64,000 bases of DNA from Yoonia sp. I 8.24 (GCF_022096995.1 NZ_JACXGQ010000006.1:62001-126000); one strand, 5' to 3'. Positions 1-9,215 are shown, counted from the stretch's first letter. A program made the numbers and translations. Notes: generated by a model from the letters alone, not told the origin.

Positions 1-1
1 A

Positions 2-532
2 GGGTCCGAAGTTTTCTTTGGCATCTTGATGATCGGCGCGTTCATTCCATACCAAGTCATGCTTTACCCCATTGTGATCTTGCTGCGCGAGGCAGGGCTT
101 TACGGGTCTCTTACGGGGTTGGTTTTGGTGCACGTCGCCTTTGGCATGCCGATCAATACACTTCTATTCCGCAACTACTTTGCCTCTATTCCCGAAGAAT
201 TGTTCAAAGCGGCACGTGTTGATGGCGCAGGTTTCTGGGCAATCTTCTTTAAGATTATGCTGCCGATGTCGCTGCCCATTTTCGTTGTTTCATTGATCAT
301 TCAGGTGACCGGCATTTGGAATGACTTCTTGTTTGGTGCAAGCTTCACTGGGCCGGACCTTTATCCGATGACGGTACAACTCAATAACATCGTGAACTCC
401 GTACAAGGCGTCAAAGAGTACAATGTGAACATGGCGGCGACATTGCTGACCGGGCTTGTTCCGCTGACCATCTACTTTGTGTCTGGAAAACTTTTCGTAC
501 GCGGCATCGCTGCCGGCGCTGTCAAAGGCTGA
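2..532 (+). CDS. Sugar ABC transporter permease, MalG type (5' end outside window)
   Basis: C-terminal 176 residues of an inner-membrane permease of the carbohydrate ABC (CUT1/MalG) family. The reading frame is open to the window edge, so the true start lies upstream. Several hydrophobic membrane segments are visible. The cytoplasmic EAA loop that docks onto the ATPase is clear: EELFKAARVDGAGFW, then a conserved ILP-type stretch (KIMLPMSLP). The ATPase gene starts 6 nt downstream, and a beta-mannosidase follows. The imported substrate is therefore probably a beta-mannoside or manno-oligosaccharide; that specificity is inferred from the neighbours only. The binding protein and partner permease are presumably upstream, outside the window. 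Confidence 0.9.
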   Translation, partial: GSEVFFGILMIGAFIPYQVMLYPIVILLREAGLYGSLTGLVLVHVAFGMPINTLLFRNYFASIPEELFKAARVDGAGFWAIFFKIMLPMSLPIFVVSLIIQVTGIWNDFLFGASFTGPDLYPMTVQLNNIVNSVQGVKEYNVNMAATLLTGLVPLTIYFVSGKLFVRGIAAGAVKG

Positions 533-538
533 TAAATT

Positions 539-1618
539 ATGACTAACTCAATCGAAATCAAGAACCTCGACCTGTCCTTTGGCGCCGTTAAGGTGCTGCA
601 AGACCTAAACCTAAATATTGGGACCGGCGAATTCCTTGTGCTGCTGGGCTCTTCGGGGTGCGGGAAATCAACACTGTTGAACTGCATCGCTGGCCTTCTT
701 GAGGTCACAGATGGCCAGATTTTTATCAAAGGCAAGAACGTCACCTGGGCAGAACCATCCGAGCGCGGCATCGGCATGGTGTTCCAGTCTTACGCGCTAT
801 ACCCACAGATGACCGTCAAAGGGAACCTGTCGTTTGGATTGAAAAACGCGCGTGTTCCAAAAGCCGAGATCGAAAAACGTGTCGCACGGGCCGCCGAAAT
901 CCTGCAAATCGAAGCACTGCTTGATCGTAAGCCCGGTGCCCTGTCGGGTGGGCAACGTCAGCGTGTTGCGATTGGCCGCGCGCTGGTGCGCGATGTGGAT
1001 GTCTTTTTGTTCGATGAACCTTTGTCGAACCTTGACGCCAAGTTGCGTGTTGATCTGCGGGTGGAGTTAAAGCGCCTGCACAACCAGCTACAAAACACGA
1101 TGGTTTACGTGACCCACGATCAGGTTGAGGCGATGACTTTGGCTGACCGGATCGCTGTGATGAAGGGCGGTAAGATTATGCAGCTTGGCACCCCAGATGA
1201 AATCTATAACCAACCGCGTAATCTTTATGTTGCGGATTTTATTGGTAGCCCGTCCATGAATTTTCTAGAGGGAAATTTGGAAGGTGGCGCGTTCATGGTT
1301 GACGACATGACCTTGCCGATGACTGGATATGATTTTGCAGCGCCGCAGACTGCCGATCGCCCGGCCATTATCGGGATCCGTCCTGAACATGTTGTGACCG
1401 GTGAGCTGGTGCGCAATGCGCCGCTGCAATTTGAAGCAGATGTCGATCTGGTTGAACCGATGGGCTCTGACACGTTGGTTTACGCCAAACTTGGCCAGCA
1501 CAGTTTCCGTATCCGGATGGATGGTCAAGCGCGTGTTCACGCGGGCGAGGCATTGGCAATTGGGATCGATCCCGCGCGCGCGTCTTTGTTTGACAAGGCA
1601 ACCGAGGATCGCCTGTGA
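539..1618 (+). CDS. Sugar ABC transporter ATP-binding protein, MalK/UgpC family
   Basis: ATPase subunit (359 aa) energising the sugar importer whose permease ends 6 nt upstream. Walker A GSSGCGKST is at residues 38-46, the LSGGQ signature at 135-139, Walker B FLFDEP at 156-161, and the switch histidine follows in VTHDQ. The C-terminal third, after about residue 240, matches the MalK-type regulatory/OB domain (IGIRPEH motif). The length is usual for the family. The stop overlaps the next gene's GTG start by 4 nt, so transporter and glycosidase are probably translationally coupled. Confidence 0.95.
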   Translation: MTNSIEIKNLDLSFGAVKVLQDLNLNIGTGEFLVLLGSSGCGKSTLLNCIAGLLEVTDGQIFIKGKNVTWAEPSERGIGMVFQSYALYPQMTVKGNLSFGLKNARVPKAEIEKRVARAAEILQIEALLDRKPGALSGGQRQRVAIGRALVRDVDVFLFDEPLSNLDAKLRVDLRVELKRLHNQLQNTMVYVTHDQVEAMTLADRIAVMKGGKIMQLGTPDEIYNQPRNLYVADFIGSPSMNFLEGNLEGGAFMVDDMTLPMTGYDFAAPQTADRPAIIGIRPEHVVTGELVRNAPLQFEADVDLVEPMGSDTLVYAKLGQHSFRIRMDGQARVHAGEALAIGIDPARASLFDKATEDRL

Positions 1619-3987
1619 CACAGCTAAGTTTGGCGGGTGAATGGGCGCTGTCTGATTACAGTGGCACCTATACCTGCGCAATGCATCTGCCGACTGACGG
1701 TATTACAGCCCTGCGAGAGGCTGGATTGATTGCTGACCCTTATTGGGGCCGCAACGAATATGATTTGCGATGGATCTGCGAACGCGACTGGACGGTCACG
1801 CGCAATTTCGATGCCACCGAAATCGATATAGATTTGGTGCTGTCAGAGGTCGACACGGTCGTAACCGTGCGCGTCAATGATCAAGTCATCCTGACCGCTG
1901 AAAATGCGTTTCGGACTTTCCGGGTGCCGCTGTCACATGTTGCACGCATCGGGGCAAACACAATCAGCATCACCTTTCATTCGCCCGTGGTGGCAGGTGG
2001 TCAAAAACAGGCCGCGCATCCGTTTGAGCTGCCGATCAGTGCAAACTGCCCGATCCCGAACGGGAACTTCCTGCGCAAACCCGCCTGTGATTTTGGCTGG
2101 GATTGGAACATCGCGCTCGCGCCATTTGGTATCTATGGCCAGTTGGCGATAGAACCGTCACCGGCGGCACGGATTGATCGGCTCGCGATCACGCAAGCCC
2201 ACACGGATGGTGCGGTGACCCTAGGCGTGACCGCCTATACCGCCAATCACAATGGCGAGGTCGTGGCGACCATTGCGGGGCAAACCGTGACGGGGCAGGC
2301 GGTCAATGGCGTCTGCGCGTTAAGCATCTTGATTGAGAATCCAGACCTTTGGTGGCCCGTCGGTCAAGGTGACCAGCCGCTTTATGATTTGACCGTCACG
2401 GCGGGCGCGGCAAAGACGCAGCGCCGCATAGGTTTACGTGACTTGCAGCTGATCACCGAGACCGATGATATTGGCCTTGGGTTCAAATTCCGGATCAACG
2501 GCCGCGATGTATTCTGCAAAGGGGCCAATTGGATTCCCGCAGACGCGCTGCCCGGTCAAATCACCGATGAAAAAACACGCGACCTGCTGCAATCGGCCGT
2601 CGACGCCAATATGAACATGGTCCGCATTTGGGGCGGCGGGCGGTATGAGCCTACGTCGTTCTATGAGGCTTGCGATGAAATGGGCCTATTGGTTTGGCAG
2701 GACTTTATGTTCGCTTGCAACCTTTACCCATCTGACAATGCCTATCTGGCCGAGGTCCGGGCCGAAGTCACGGATAACGTCGCGCGGATGCATCATCATG
2801 CGAGCATCGCGATCTGGTGCGGCGACAATGAACTGATTGGCGCGCTGGGATGGTACGACTGTAGCATCAACGACCGCGATCGCTATCTGGTGAATTATGA
2901 CCGGCTGAACCGGGCAATCGAAACGCAACTGCTTGAGGTCGATCCGACCGCGATCTGGTGGCCGTCATCGCCGTCTCCCGGGCCAATGAATTTCGGCGAT
3001 GCTTGGCATTATGACGGATCGGGCGATATGCATTTCTGGTCGGTCTGGCACGAAGGCCGCGACTTTGACCACTACCGCGATGTCGGCCCACGGTTCTGTT
3101 CCGAGTTCGGATTTCAAAGCTATCCGTCGATGAATGCCGTGCGCAAATTCGCAGGCGAGGCCGACCAGAATATCGCGGCACCCGTGCTTGAAAGCCACCA
3201 AAAGAACGCAGGCGGCAACGCGCGGATCGCGGAAACCATGTTCCGCTATTTCCGTTGGCCCAAGCATTTTGACGACTTCGTCTATATGTCCCAAGTCCAA
3301 CAGGGCCTTGCGATCAAGACAGCCGTCACACATTGGCGTAGCCTGAAACCGCGCTGCATGGGCACGTTGATTTGGCAGCTCAATGATACATGGCCTGTCT
3401 GTTCGTGGGCATCACTGGATCATGGCGGTGACTGGAAGCTTATGCACCATATGGCGCGCGCATTCTACGCTCCTGTCTTGGTCACGGCTGTGCCTGTTGA
3501 CGCGGATTATGTGATCCGCGCGGTCAACGATGCGCCCGACGCCTGCGATGTGTCTGTCACCGTTTCGGCAGTTGATATGGCGGGCAATCTGCGCGCATTG
3601 GGCGCGGGTGGTGCATCTGTCGAAACATCGGCAGTAGACGTGCTGACAATCGCGGGCGCAGACCTGAAGCCCGATGAAATGCTGCATTATGCATGGGAAA
3701 CTGCGGATGGCACGGCAGGAAGCGATACATTCGCACCCAAACCATACAAAGACTACGATCTGCAGGCACCAAACCTGACCCACCATGTCTCTGGCAATAC
3801 GCTCACACTTACTGCGCAGACGCTGGCATTGTTCGTCGCGGTCGAGGCCGACGTACCCGGGCGATTTGACGACAATGCGTTTACGCTTTTGCCCGGACAA
3901 ACAAAGGTTGTGCAGTTTACGCCAACCAATCCTGCAGACAAACCCACCTTCACGCTGCGTGATTTGCACAGCGCGACATACGCCTGA
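1615..3987 (+). CDS. Beta-mannosidase, glycoside hydrolase family 2
   Basis: 790-aa GH2 enzyme of the beta-mannosidase branch (EC 3.2.1.25), expected to release mannose from the non-reducing end of beta-mannosides. It has an N-terminal sugar-binding jelly-roll region (about 1-190), an Ig-like domain, then the TIM barrel. The general acid/base is probably Glu406 in WCGDNE and the nucleophile Glu497 in CSEFGFQSYPS; both motifs are typical of GH2 mannosidases. No signal peptide is visible, so it should act in the cytoplasm on imported sugar. The GTG start lies in a GTGA overlap with the upstream ATPase stop. Confidence 0.93.
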   Translation: MTQLSLAGEWALSDYSGTYTCAMHLPTDGITALREAGLIADPYWGRNEYDLRWICERDWTVTRNFDATEIDIDLVLSEVDTVVTVRVNDQVILTAENAFRTFRVPLSHVARIGANTISITFHSPVVAGGQKQAAHPFELPISANCPIPNGNFLRKPACDFGWDWNIALAPFGIYGQLAIEPSPAARIDRLAITQAHTDGAVTLGVTAYTANHNGEVVATIAGQTVTGQAVNGVCALSILIENPDLWWPVGQGDQPLYDLTVTAGAAKTQRRIGLRDLQLITETDDIGLGFKFRINGRDVFCKGANWIPADALPGQITDEKTRDLLQSAVDANMNMVRIWGGGRYEPTSFYEACDEMGLLVWQDFMFACNLYPSDNAYLAEVRAEVTDNVARMHHHASIAIWCGDNELIGALGWYDCSINDRDRYLVNYDRLNRAIETQLLEVDPTAIWWPSSPSPGPMNFGDAWHYDGSGDMHFWSVWHEGRDFDHYRDVGPRFCSEFGFQSYPSMNAVRKFAGEADQNIAAPVLESHQKNAGGNARIAETMFRYFRWPKHFDDFVYMSQVQQGLAIKTAVTHWRSLKPRCMGTLIWQLNDTWPVCSWASLDHGGDWKLMHHMARAFYAPVLVTAVPVDADYVIRAVNDAPDACDVSVTVSAVDMAGNLRALGAGGASVETSAVDVLTIAGADLKPDEMLHYAWETADGTAGSDTFAPKPYKDYDLQAPNLTHHVSGNTLTLTAQTLALFVAVEADVPGRFDDNAFTLLPGQTKVVQFTPTNPADKPTFTLRDLHSATYA

Positions 3988-4002
3988 TCAAGGAGAGAAA
4001 AA

Positions 4003-4749
4003 ATGACCCAGATTTCCTACCAACTCTACTGCTCACGGAACTTTCCACCGTTGGGGGATACGCTGCAAATGCTCTCTGCGACGGGGTTCAAAGAGGTCGA
4101 AGGTTTCGGTGGTCTTTTTGATGATCTCGATGGGCTAAAGGGGGGGCTTGACGCGACAGGCCTGAAAATGACCAGCAGTCACTTTGGGCTGGATATGGTC
4201 GAGGGTGACGCATCAAAAGCGATTGCCATCGCAAAGGAATTGGGGATTCAAAAGGTTATCGTCCCTTTTGTGATGCCTGATGATCGCCCGGTGGATGCCG
4301 CCGGTTGGGCCGCGTTTGGGACACGTTTGGCCGAGGCTGGTAAGCCGTTTCAAGACGCAGATCTTGTCTTTGGTTGGCACAATCATGACTTTGAATTTGT
4401 GGCGACAGAAACGGGTGAGCTACCGCTTGATATTATCGCGGCGGCGTCAAGCGAATTGATGTTTGAACTCGACCTTGGTTGGGTCGCGCGCGCGGGGCTT
4501 GATCCGGTCGCGTGGATTCAGAAATACGCGGGCCGCATCACGGCGGCGCATATCAAAGATATTGCACGGGCTGGTGAAAACGCTGACGAAGACGGCTGGG
4601 CCGATGTCGGCCACGGTGTTCAAGATTGGGCGGCGATTCATGCCGCGCTGCAAGAAACGGGCGTAGATCACTATGTTGTCGAACACGATAACCCTAAAGA
4701 CCATGCACGGTTTGCAAGCCGCAGCTTGGCTGCGATCCAGAAATTCTAG
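4003..4749 (+). CDS. Sugar phosphate isomerase/epimerase-like TIM-barrel protein
   Basis: 248-aa protein of the xylose-isomerase-like TIM-barrel superfamily (AP_endonuc_2 type). Metal-site type motifs can be seen: GWHNHDFEF, an ELDLGW segment, AAHIKD and VVEHD. The start is preceded by a strong AAGGAGAG ribosome site. It lies 15 nt after the beta-mannosidase and 11 nt before a Gfo/Idh/MocA oxidoreductase. This pairing is frequent in sugar-catabolic operons, where the two enzymes convert a keto- or inosose-type intermediate. The exact substrate cannot be read from sequence. Confidence 0.85.
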   Translation: MTQISYQLYCSRNFPPLGDTLQMLSATGFKEVEGFGGLFDDLDGLKGGLDATGLKMTSSHFGLDMVEGDASKAIAIAKELGIQKVIVPFVMPDDRPVDAAGWAAFGTRLAEAGKPFQDADLVFGWHNHDFEFVATETGELPLDIIAAASSELMFELDLGWVARAGLDPVAWIQKYAGRITAAHIKDIARAGENADEDGWADVGHGVQDWAAIHAALQETGVDHYVVEHDNPKDHARFASRSLAAIQKF

Positions 4750-4760
4750 GAGGTTCTTTC

Positions 4761-5882
4761 ATGACTAAGCTTGGCGTTGGCATCATTGGATGCGGTAATA
4801 TTTCGACCTCTTATCTTAAACTGGCCCCGCTGTTTAAATCGCTTGATGTAAGGGCGGTCGCGGATATCAACATGGACGCGGCCAAAGCACGGGCCGCAGA
4901 ATTTGGCGTGCGCGCTGAAACTGTTGCTGATCTGCTTTTGGCGGGGGATATCGATGTGATCGTGAACCTCACGATCCCAGATGTACATTTCGCTGTAACC
5001 AAACAGATCATAGAAGCGGGCAAGCACGCCTATTCCGAAAAACCATTGGTGCTGACCTTGGAGGAAGGTAAAGAGCTACGCGATTTGGCGGCCTCAAAGG
5101 GCCTGCGTATTGGCTCCGCGCCGGATACGTTTCTTGGCGGCTCGCATCAACTGGCGCGCGCACAAATTGACGCAGGCAAGGTTGGGCGCATCATTGGCGG
5201 CACCTGCCATGTGATGGGCCATGGTATGGAAGCCTGGCACCCGAACCCTGACTTTTTCTTCAAACCCGGCGGTGGTCCGGTGTTGGATATGGGCCCTTAT
5301 TACATCACCAATCTGATCCAATTGATCGGGCCAGTGAAATCGGTCGCAGCGCTCGCGAAATCAACATTCGCGACGCGCACCATCAGCAACGGGGACCGCA
5401 ATGGTGAAGTGCTGAAGGTGGAAACACCGACAGATATTCAAGCTTTGCTTGAATTCGAAAACGGCGCTGTCGTGACCTTAGGCGCAAGCTGGGATGTCTG
5501 GTCGCATCGTCACGACCATATGGAGTTGTACGGCGAAAACGGGTCCATCTTCCTCCCGGATCCGAACTTTTTTGGCGGCGACGTGGAAATCAGCGGCGAA
5601 GACAAAGACATCGTCACGGTTGCACCGTGGGACCACCCGTTTAGCGTGGCGAACTATGAAGAAACCCGCGCTAACTATCGTTGTGCAGGGCTTGCAGATA
5701 TGGCGACAGCCATCGCCGAAGATCGCCCGCATCGCTGCAATATCGATGTGGCACTGCATGCGGTTGACGTGATGACGAGCATCTTGAAGGCGGGCGAAGA
5801 ACGTCGGTTCGTCGATATGACGACCACCTGTGAACGCCCCGCGGCCTTGTCACCTGACGAGGCACGCGCGCTGCTGGCTTAA
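4761..5882 (+). CDS. Gfo/Idh/MocA family oxidoreductase
   Basis: 373-aa NAD(P)-dependent sugar dehydrogenase-like protein. The N-terminal Rossmann motif GVGIIGCGNIS is at about residues 4-14. The SEKPLVLT segment carries the EKP signature whose lysine is catalytic in this family, followed by the C-terminal alpha/beta domain. A good AGGAGG site precedes the ATG. It is the last gene of the beta-mannoside operon and probably oxidises a sugar released or modified by the upstream enzymes; the substrate is unknown. A hairpin 7 nt after the stop may end the transcript. Confidence 0.88.
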   Translation: MTKLGVGIIGCGNISTSYLKLAPLFKSLDVRAVADINMDAAKARAAEFGVRAETVADLLLAGDIDVIVNLTIPDVHFAVTKQIIEAGKHAYSEKPLVLTLEEGKELRDLAASKGLRIGSAPDTFLGGSHQLARAQIDAGKVGRIIGGTCHVMGHGMEAWHPNPDFFFKPGGGPVLDMGPYYITNLIQLIGPVKSVAALAKSTFATRTISNGDRNGEVLKVETPTDIQALLEFENGAVVTLGASWDVWSHRHDHMELYGENGSIFLPDPNFFGGDVEISGEDKDIVTVAPWDHPFSVANYEETRANYRCAGLADMATAIAEDRPHRCNIDVALHAVDVMTSILKAGEERRFVDMTTTCERPAALSPDEARALLA

Positions 5883-5888
5883 AAGAAT

Positions 5889-5919
5889 GCGCCTGCGCCG
5901 ATTTGCTTGGCGCTGGCGC
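5889..5919. terminator. GC-rich hairpin between convergent genes
   Basis: The 11-nt arms 5889-5899 and 5909-5919 pair with one mismatch around a 9-nt loop. The hairpin lies between the Gfo/Idh stop (5882) and the stop of the small minus-strand gene (5927). There is no T-tract on either side, so a bidirectional terminator role is only likely, not certain. Confidence 0.45.
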
Positions 5920-5924
5920 GTCGA

Positions 5925-6101
5925 CTAGCTTGATAATTGCGCTGTTTGGTGCGCCCGTTCCGTCAATATCGCGGCGCGTTGGCGTAAGTCATTGCGTAGT
6001 GCATCACGAATAATATTTCCAATGACAATTTCATTGCGCCCGGCCATATGTTCGAGCGCGTCATGAAGTTCCGGCGGTAAATCGATAACAAGATGTTTCA
6101 T
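5925..6101 (-). CDS. Small ribbon-helix-helix (Arc/MetJ-type) DNA-binding protein
   Basis: A 58-aa protein that short-ORF cutoffs would miss. It begins MKHLVIDLPPELHDALEHM. The pattern is a short beta-strand (KHLVIDLP), helix 1 (PELHDALEHMAGR) and helix 2 (IGNIIRDALRNDLRQRA), which is the usual ribbon-helix-helix layout, as in antitoxins and small repressors. No toxin gene is adjacent. It lies 34 nt downstream of rlmN on the same strand with no clear ribosome site. The upstream gap carries inverted CGTTA half-sites (6103-6139), consistent with self-repression, which is inference. Confidence 0.72.
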   Translation of the reverse strand: MKHLVIDLPPELHDALEHMAGRNEIVIGNIIRDALRNDLRQRAAILTERAHQTAQLSS

Positions 6102-6102
6102 G

Positions 6103-6139
6103 CGTTATGCTTAACGAAACAGGATGAAGAGTTCGTTAA
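6103..6139. promoter_or_regulatory. Inverted CGTTA half-sites, possible RHH operator
   Basis: A perfect 8-bp inverted repeat, TTAACGAA (6111-6118) and TTCGTTAA (6132-6139), has a 13-nt spacer. A further CGTTA lies at 6103-6107, facing the TAACG at 6112-6116. The cluster sits directly upstream of the small RHH gene's ATG and reaches into the rlmN stop codon. The stem is AT-rich with no T-tract, which argues against a terminator and for a protein-binding site. Confidence 0.5.
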
Positions 6140-7314
6140 ACGCCAGCATCTTTTGCGATTTCTGCACGGCTTTTTCGCGCCCGCTCGGTGGCTGATTTTA
6201 ACTGACCACAAGCAGCCATGATGTCTTCGCCGCGCGGTTTACGTACTGGCGAAGAATAGCCCGCGTTATAGACGATATCAGAAAACGCACGGATACGGTT
6301 GTTAGACGACCGTTTGTAGGGCGCGCCGGGCCATTCGTTGAAGGGGATCAGGTTGATCTTGGCTGGGATACCTTTGATCAATTCTACCAACCGGTGCGCG
6401 TCTTCGTCAGAATCATTCACCCCGTCTAGCATGACATATTCGAAGGTAATCCGTTCTGAATTTGATGCTTTGGGATAAACGCGCAGCGCATCGAGCAAAT
6501 CTGCAATTGGCCAGCGTTTGTTGATGGGCACCAATGTGTCGCGCACTTCATCCGTGGTGGCATGGAAGGACACTGCAAGCTGACAGCCGATCTCTTCGGC
6601 GGTACGGGCAATTTCGGGGACGACGCCGGATGTTGAAAGGGTAATACGACGGCGTGACAGGGCGATCCCTTCGGGATCAAGCGCGATCTTCATCGCGTCG
6701 CGTACGTTTTCAAAATTATAGAGCGGCTCACCCATGCCCATCAGCACGATGTTCGACAAAAGACGTGGCGCGGCCTCGTTGCGGGCACCTTGTTCGGGCC
6801 ATTCGCCGAGATCATCGCGCGCCAACATGACTTGGCCAATAATCTCGCCTGCGGTCAGGTTGCGGACAAGTTTTTGCGTGCCTGTGTGGCAGAAAGAACA
6901 AGTTAACGTGCAGCCCACTTGGCTTGAGATACACAGCGTGCCGCGGTCGGTTTCGGGGATGTAGACGACCTCAACCTCGTGGCCACCTGCGATCCGCACG
7001 AGGTACTTGCGGGTGCCATCCTCAGATATTTGGCGGGTTACGACCTCGGGCAATTGAATGACGAAATTCTCGGCAAGCATCGCGCGGTAGTCTTTGGACA
7101 GGTTGGTCATCTGATCAAAGTCGCGCACACCCCAATGATAGAGCCATTGCCAAATCTGTCCTGCACGCATCTTGGCTTGCTTTTCTTTCGTGCCGACGGC
7201 GATCAACGCATCACGCAAGGCCGGGCGCGTCAGGCCGATCAGGTTCGGTAGACTATCAGGCAGTTTGCGCGGGATCGTCATAACGTCCTGGGTGATGGGG
7301 GCCTTGGCGTCCAT
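6136..7314 (-). CDS. rlmN: Dual-specificity 23S rRNA A2503/tRNA A37 C2-methyltransferase RlmN
   Basis: 392-aa radical-SAM enzyme that methylates C2 of A2503 in 23S rRNA, and A37 in some tRNAs. The [4Fe-4S]/SAM motif CxxxCxxC is at Cys135, Cys139 and Cys142 (CTLTCSFC). The C-terminal AACGQL segment carries the second catalytic cysteine. The N-terminal helical domain and the [10 protein letters not shown] motif are typical. The start is supported by GGAG 7 nt upstream. The length is normal for the alphaproteobacterial form. Confidence 0.96.
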   Translation of the reverse strand: MDAKAPITQDVMTIPRKLPDSLPNLIGLTRPALRDALIAVGTKEKQAKMRAGQIWQWLYHWGVRDFDQMTNLSKDYRAMLAENFVIQLPEVVTRQISEDGTRKYLVRIAGGHEVEVVYIPETDRGTLCISSQVGCTLTCSFCHTGTQKLVRNLTAGEIIGQVMLARDDLGEWPEQGARNEAAPRLLSNIVLMGMGEPLYNFENVRDAMKIALDPEGIALSRRRITLSTSGVVPEIARTAEEIGCQLAVSFHATTDEVRDTLVPINKRWPIADLLDALRVYPKASNSERITFEYVMLDGVNDSDEDAHRLVELIKGIPAKINLIPFNEWPGAPYKRSSNNRIRAFSDIVYNAGYSSPVRKPRGEDIMAACGQLKSATERARKSRAEIAKDAGV

Positions 7315-7347
7315 TGTGTGCTCCGAAAAGGGTGTAAGCGCTGCCTA

Positions 7348-7386
7348 TAAAAGAAACGGGCCGCTTTCACAAGAAAAGCAGCCCGT
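7348..7386 (-). terminator. Rho-independent terminator after the IalB-like gene
   Basis: Arms ACGGGC (7356-7361) and GCCCGT (7381-7386) extend inward through a GCTTT/AAAGC stem with one internal mismatch. Read on the minus strand, the hairpin is followed by a TTTCTTTT tract. It lies between the IalB-like stop (7423) and rlmN (start 7314), so it should separate the two transcripts. Confidence 0.7.
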
Positions 7387-7422
7387 GGGAAATAGAACGT
7401 TACCACAGAGGCAACAAAATCG

Positions 7423-7953
7423 TTAGCCAGCGCATTGCGATGCGGCTTCGTCAACGGCGGCGGTAAAGCCGAGCAGGCTAAAGGTGTCTTGGGTCTGTGT
7501 GCCGCGGCCAGAACGGCCTGTGACAATAGCATCGGCGCCACGTTTCATTGCGGCAACAAATTTCGCGTCATCTTCGGCGCTGGCAGGCCAAGCAAATTCA
7601 CCTTCGGTAAACATCTCAAGGGTGGTGTCGCCGACTTGCACCGAAACGGTTGACCCGCTTGCAAATGGATAACCGCCTGCAAACATTACTTGGCCGGTCA
7701 CGCTCTCAGATGGGCGGTAGAATACGATCATCTGGATTTCGCCGCGGCGCACTGTAACCGGTTGGCCGTCGCGTGTGTTATTCGTGTTTACGGGTGCCGA
7801 AACGGCCCAGCATTCTTTTGGGTCAGCTTCAACGTAGACGGCCCAATCTGTATTGGCCGCAACGCGATTTTCACTTGAGTCTTGTGCGGTCGCCGTGGTG
7901 GCGCAAGCCAACGCCGCAACAACGCCAAACACGCGTGCAATATTTAAATTCAT
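7423..7953 (-). CDS. Invasion-associated locus B (IalB) family secreted protein
   Basis: 176-aa exported protein. The chosen ATG (MNLNIARVFG) has a GGAGG site and begins a signal peptide cut after ATAQD; an upstream in-frame ATG at 8010 would only add a charged tail. The mature part has the IalB pattern: DWAVYVEADPKECWAVS near the N terminus, an MFTEGEFAWP segment, and a final SQCAG whose cysteine probably pairs with the first one. Family members are periplasmic proteins of uncertain role and are common in free-living marine bacteria, so the name does not imply virulence. Confidence 0.85.
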   Translation of the reverse strand: MNLNIARVFGVVAALACATTATAQDSSENRVAANTDWAVYVEADPKECWAVSAPVNTNNTRDGQPVTVRRGEIQMIVFYRPSESVTGQVMFAGGYPFASGSTVSVQVGDTTLEMFTEGEFAWPASAEDDAKFVAAMKRGADAIVTGRSGRGTQTQDTFSLLGFTAAVDEAASQCAG

Positions 7954-8150
7954 TTCGCAGCCTCCAAGCTGTCTTTGCCTCTTGTCGGTCCGCTGATTCC
8001 TTTGCCGCAAAGATACATCTTTTTGGCTGGTAGGACCTGTATTTACCCGATAGCGTTAGCTTTAACAAAAAAACCCGCCTAGGGGAAAGCCCCCAAAACG
8101 GCAATGCGCGCGCAATCGCGTCTACATTTACAATCCAAAAAGGCAAAAGA

Positions 8151-9143
8151 ATGGCAAATCCTGTTGATCTGGTTGAAGTTTGGCGCGGTGAGTTGCTGGA
8201 ATGTGTGCATCAGGGGCATGCGGTGATTTGTGATGAAGCTGGCGAAATTGTGAACGCTTGGGGGGATCCAAGCGCGCAAATTTTTCCAAGATCGTCGTGT
8301 AAGATGATCCAGGCCCTGCCTCTGCTGGAAAGCGGCGCAGGTGCACATCTGACGCAAGAGCAGCTTGCCCTGTCGTGCGCATCGCACCAAGGGGCCGCAA
8401 TTCACACTGATCGCGTTGGCGCGTGGCTGGATGATTTGGGGTTCAGCGATGCTGATTTTCGCTGTGGGCCACAGACGCCAGCCGATAAGGATGCCCGCTA
8501 TGCGCTGATCCGCGCCCATTCAGAGCCCTGCCAAATCCACAATAATTGTTCCGGTAAACACGCCGGTTTTCTGACGCTGAACAAGCACCTTGGCGGAGGC
8601 GCTGATTATGAAAAAATTGACCACCCTGTACAGCAGGCAGGTAAAGCTGCGTTTGAAGAAACAACCGAAGAAACCAGCCCAACTTATGGCATCGACGGAT
8701 GTTCGGCACCGAATCATGCTTGCACGGTGCACGGGCTCGCGCGCGCGATGGCGTTTTTTGCGAGCGCTCATGAACGGTCAGACTTGCGCAGCACGGCCGC
8801 AGTGAAATTGCGCGAAGCGATGATGGCCTATCCTGAACTAGTTGCCGGTGAAACGCGGGCCTGCACCGATCTTATGCGCGCTATGAATGGGCGCGCTGCG
8901 ATTAAAACCGGGGCGGACGGTGTGTTTGTGGCAATCATCCCCGAAAAACGGATCGGTGTGGCGTTGAAAATTCGCGACGGGGCGACACGTGCCAGCGAAT
9001 GCGTGATCGCTGCAATATTGGTGTCACTTGGTGTGCTAGACCCAAATCACCCGTCGGCAATCGCGCGCATGACACCGACGCTCAAAAACTGGCGTGGTCT
9101 GACTGTCGGGCGGGTGCAGCCGGTTGCCGCGCTTGGTGTTTAA
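8151..9143 (+). CDS. L-asparaginase, Rhizobium-type (thermolabile asparaginase family)
   Basis: 330-aa cytoplasmic protein of the asparaginase II family best known from Rhizobium etli, which is unrelated to the E. coli type enzymes. Seen in the sequence: PRSSCKMIQALPLLES near residue 50, the SCASHQG segment, and HNNCSGKHAGFL around residue 125, which carry the conserved Ser/Cys/Lys residues of this family. It would hydrolyse asparagine to aspartate and ammonia. It stands alone, with no transporter next to it. The 197-nt gap to the divergent IalB gene should hold both promoters. Confidence 0.88.
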   Translation: MANPVDLVEVWRGELLECVHQGHAVICDEAGEIVNAWGDPSAQIFPRSSCKMIQALPLLESGAGAHLTQEQLALSCASHQGAAIHTDRVGAWLDDLGFSDADFRCGPQTPADKDARYALIRAHSEPCQIHNNCSGKHAGFLTLNKHLGGGADYEKIDHPVQQAGKAAFEETTEETSPTYGIDGCSAPNHACTVHGLARAMAFFASAHERSDLRSTAAVKLREAMMAYPELVAGETRACTDLMRAMNGRAAIKTGADGVFVAIIPEKRIGVALKIRDGATRASECVIAAILVSLGVLDPNHPSAIARMTPTLKNWRGLTVGRVQPVAALGV

Positions 9144-9215
9144 GCCAAATTGGTTGATCACCTTAAGAATGCGCGCCACAAATGGTGCGCAACACTCTAT
9201 TGAAAGCGAAACAGC

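Noticed and set aside
3412-3969. 185-codon minus-strand frame opposite the beta-mannosidase gene
   Set aside because: Cys/Arg-rich translation typical of antisense reading; the plus-strand gene is intact through this part.
8079-8110. Hairpin with a T7 run on the minus strand in the ialB/asparaginase gap
   Set aside because: It looks terminator-like, but no minus-strand gene ends upstream of it; the stem is short and partly out of register, so I did not call it.
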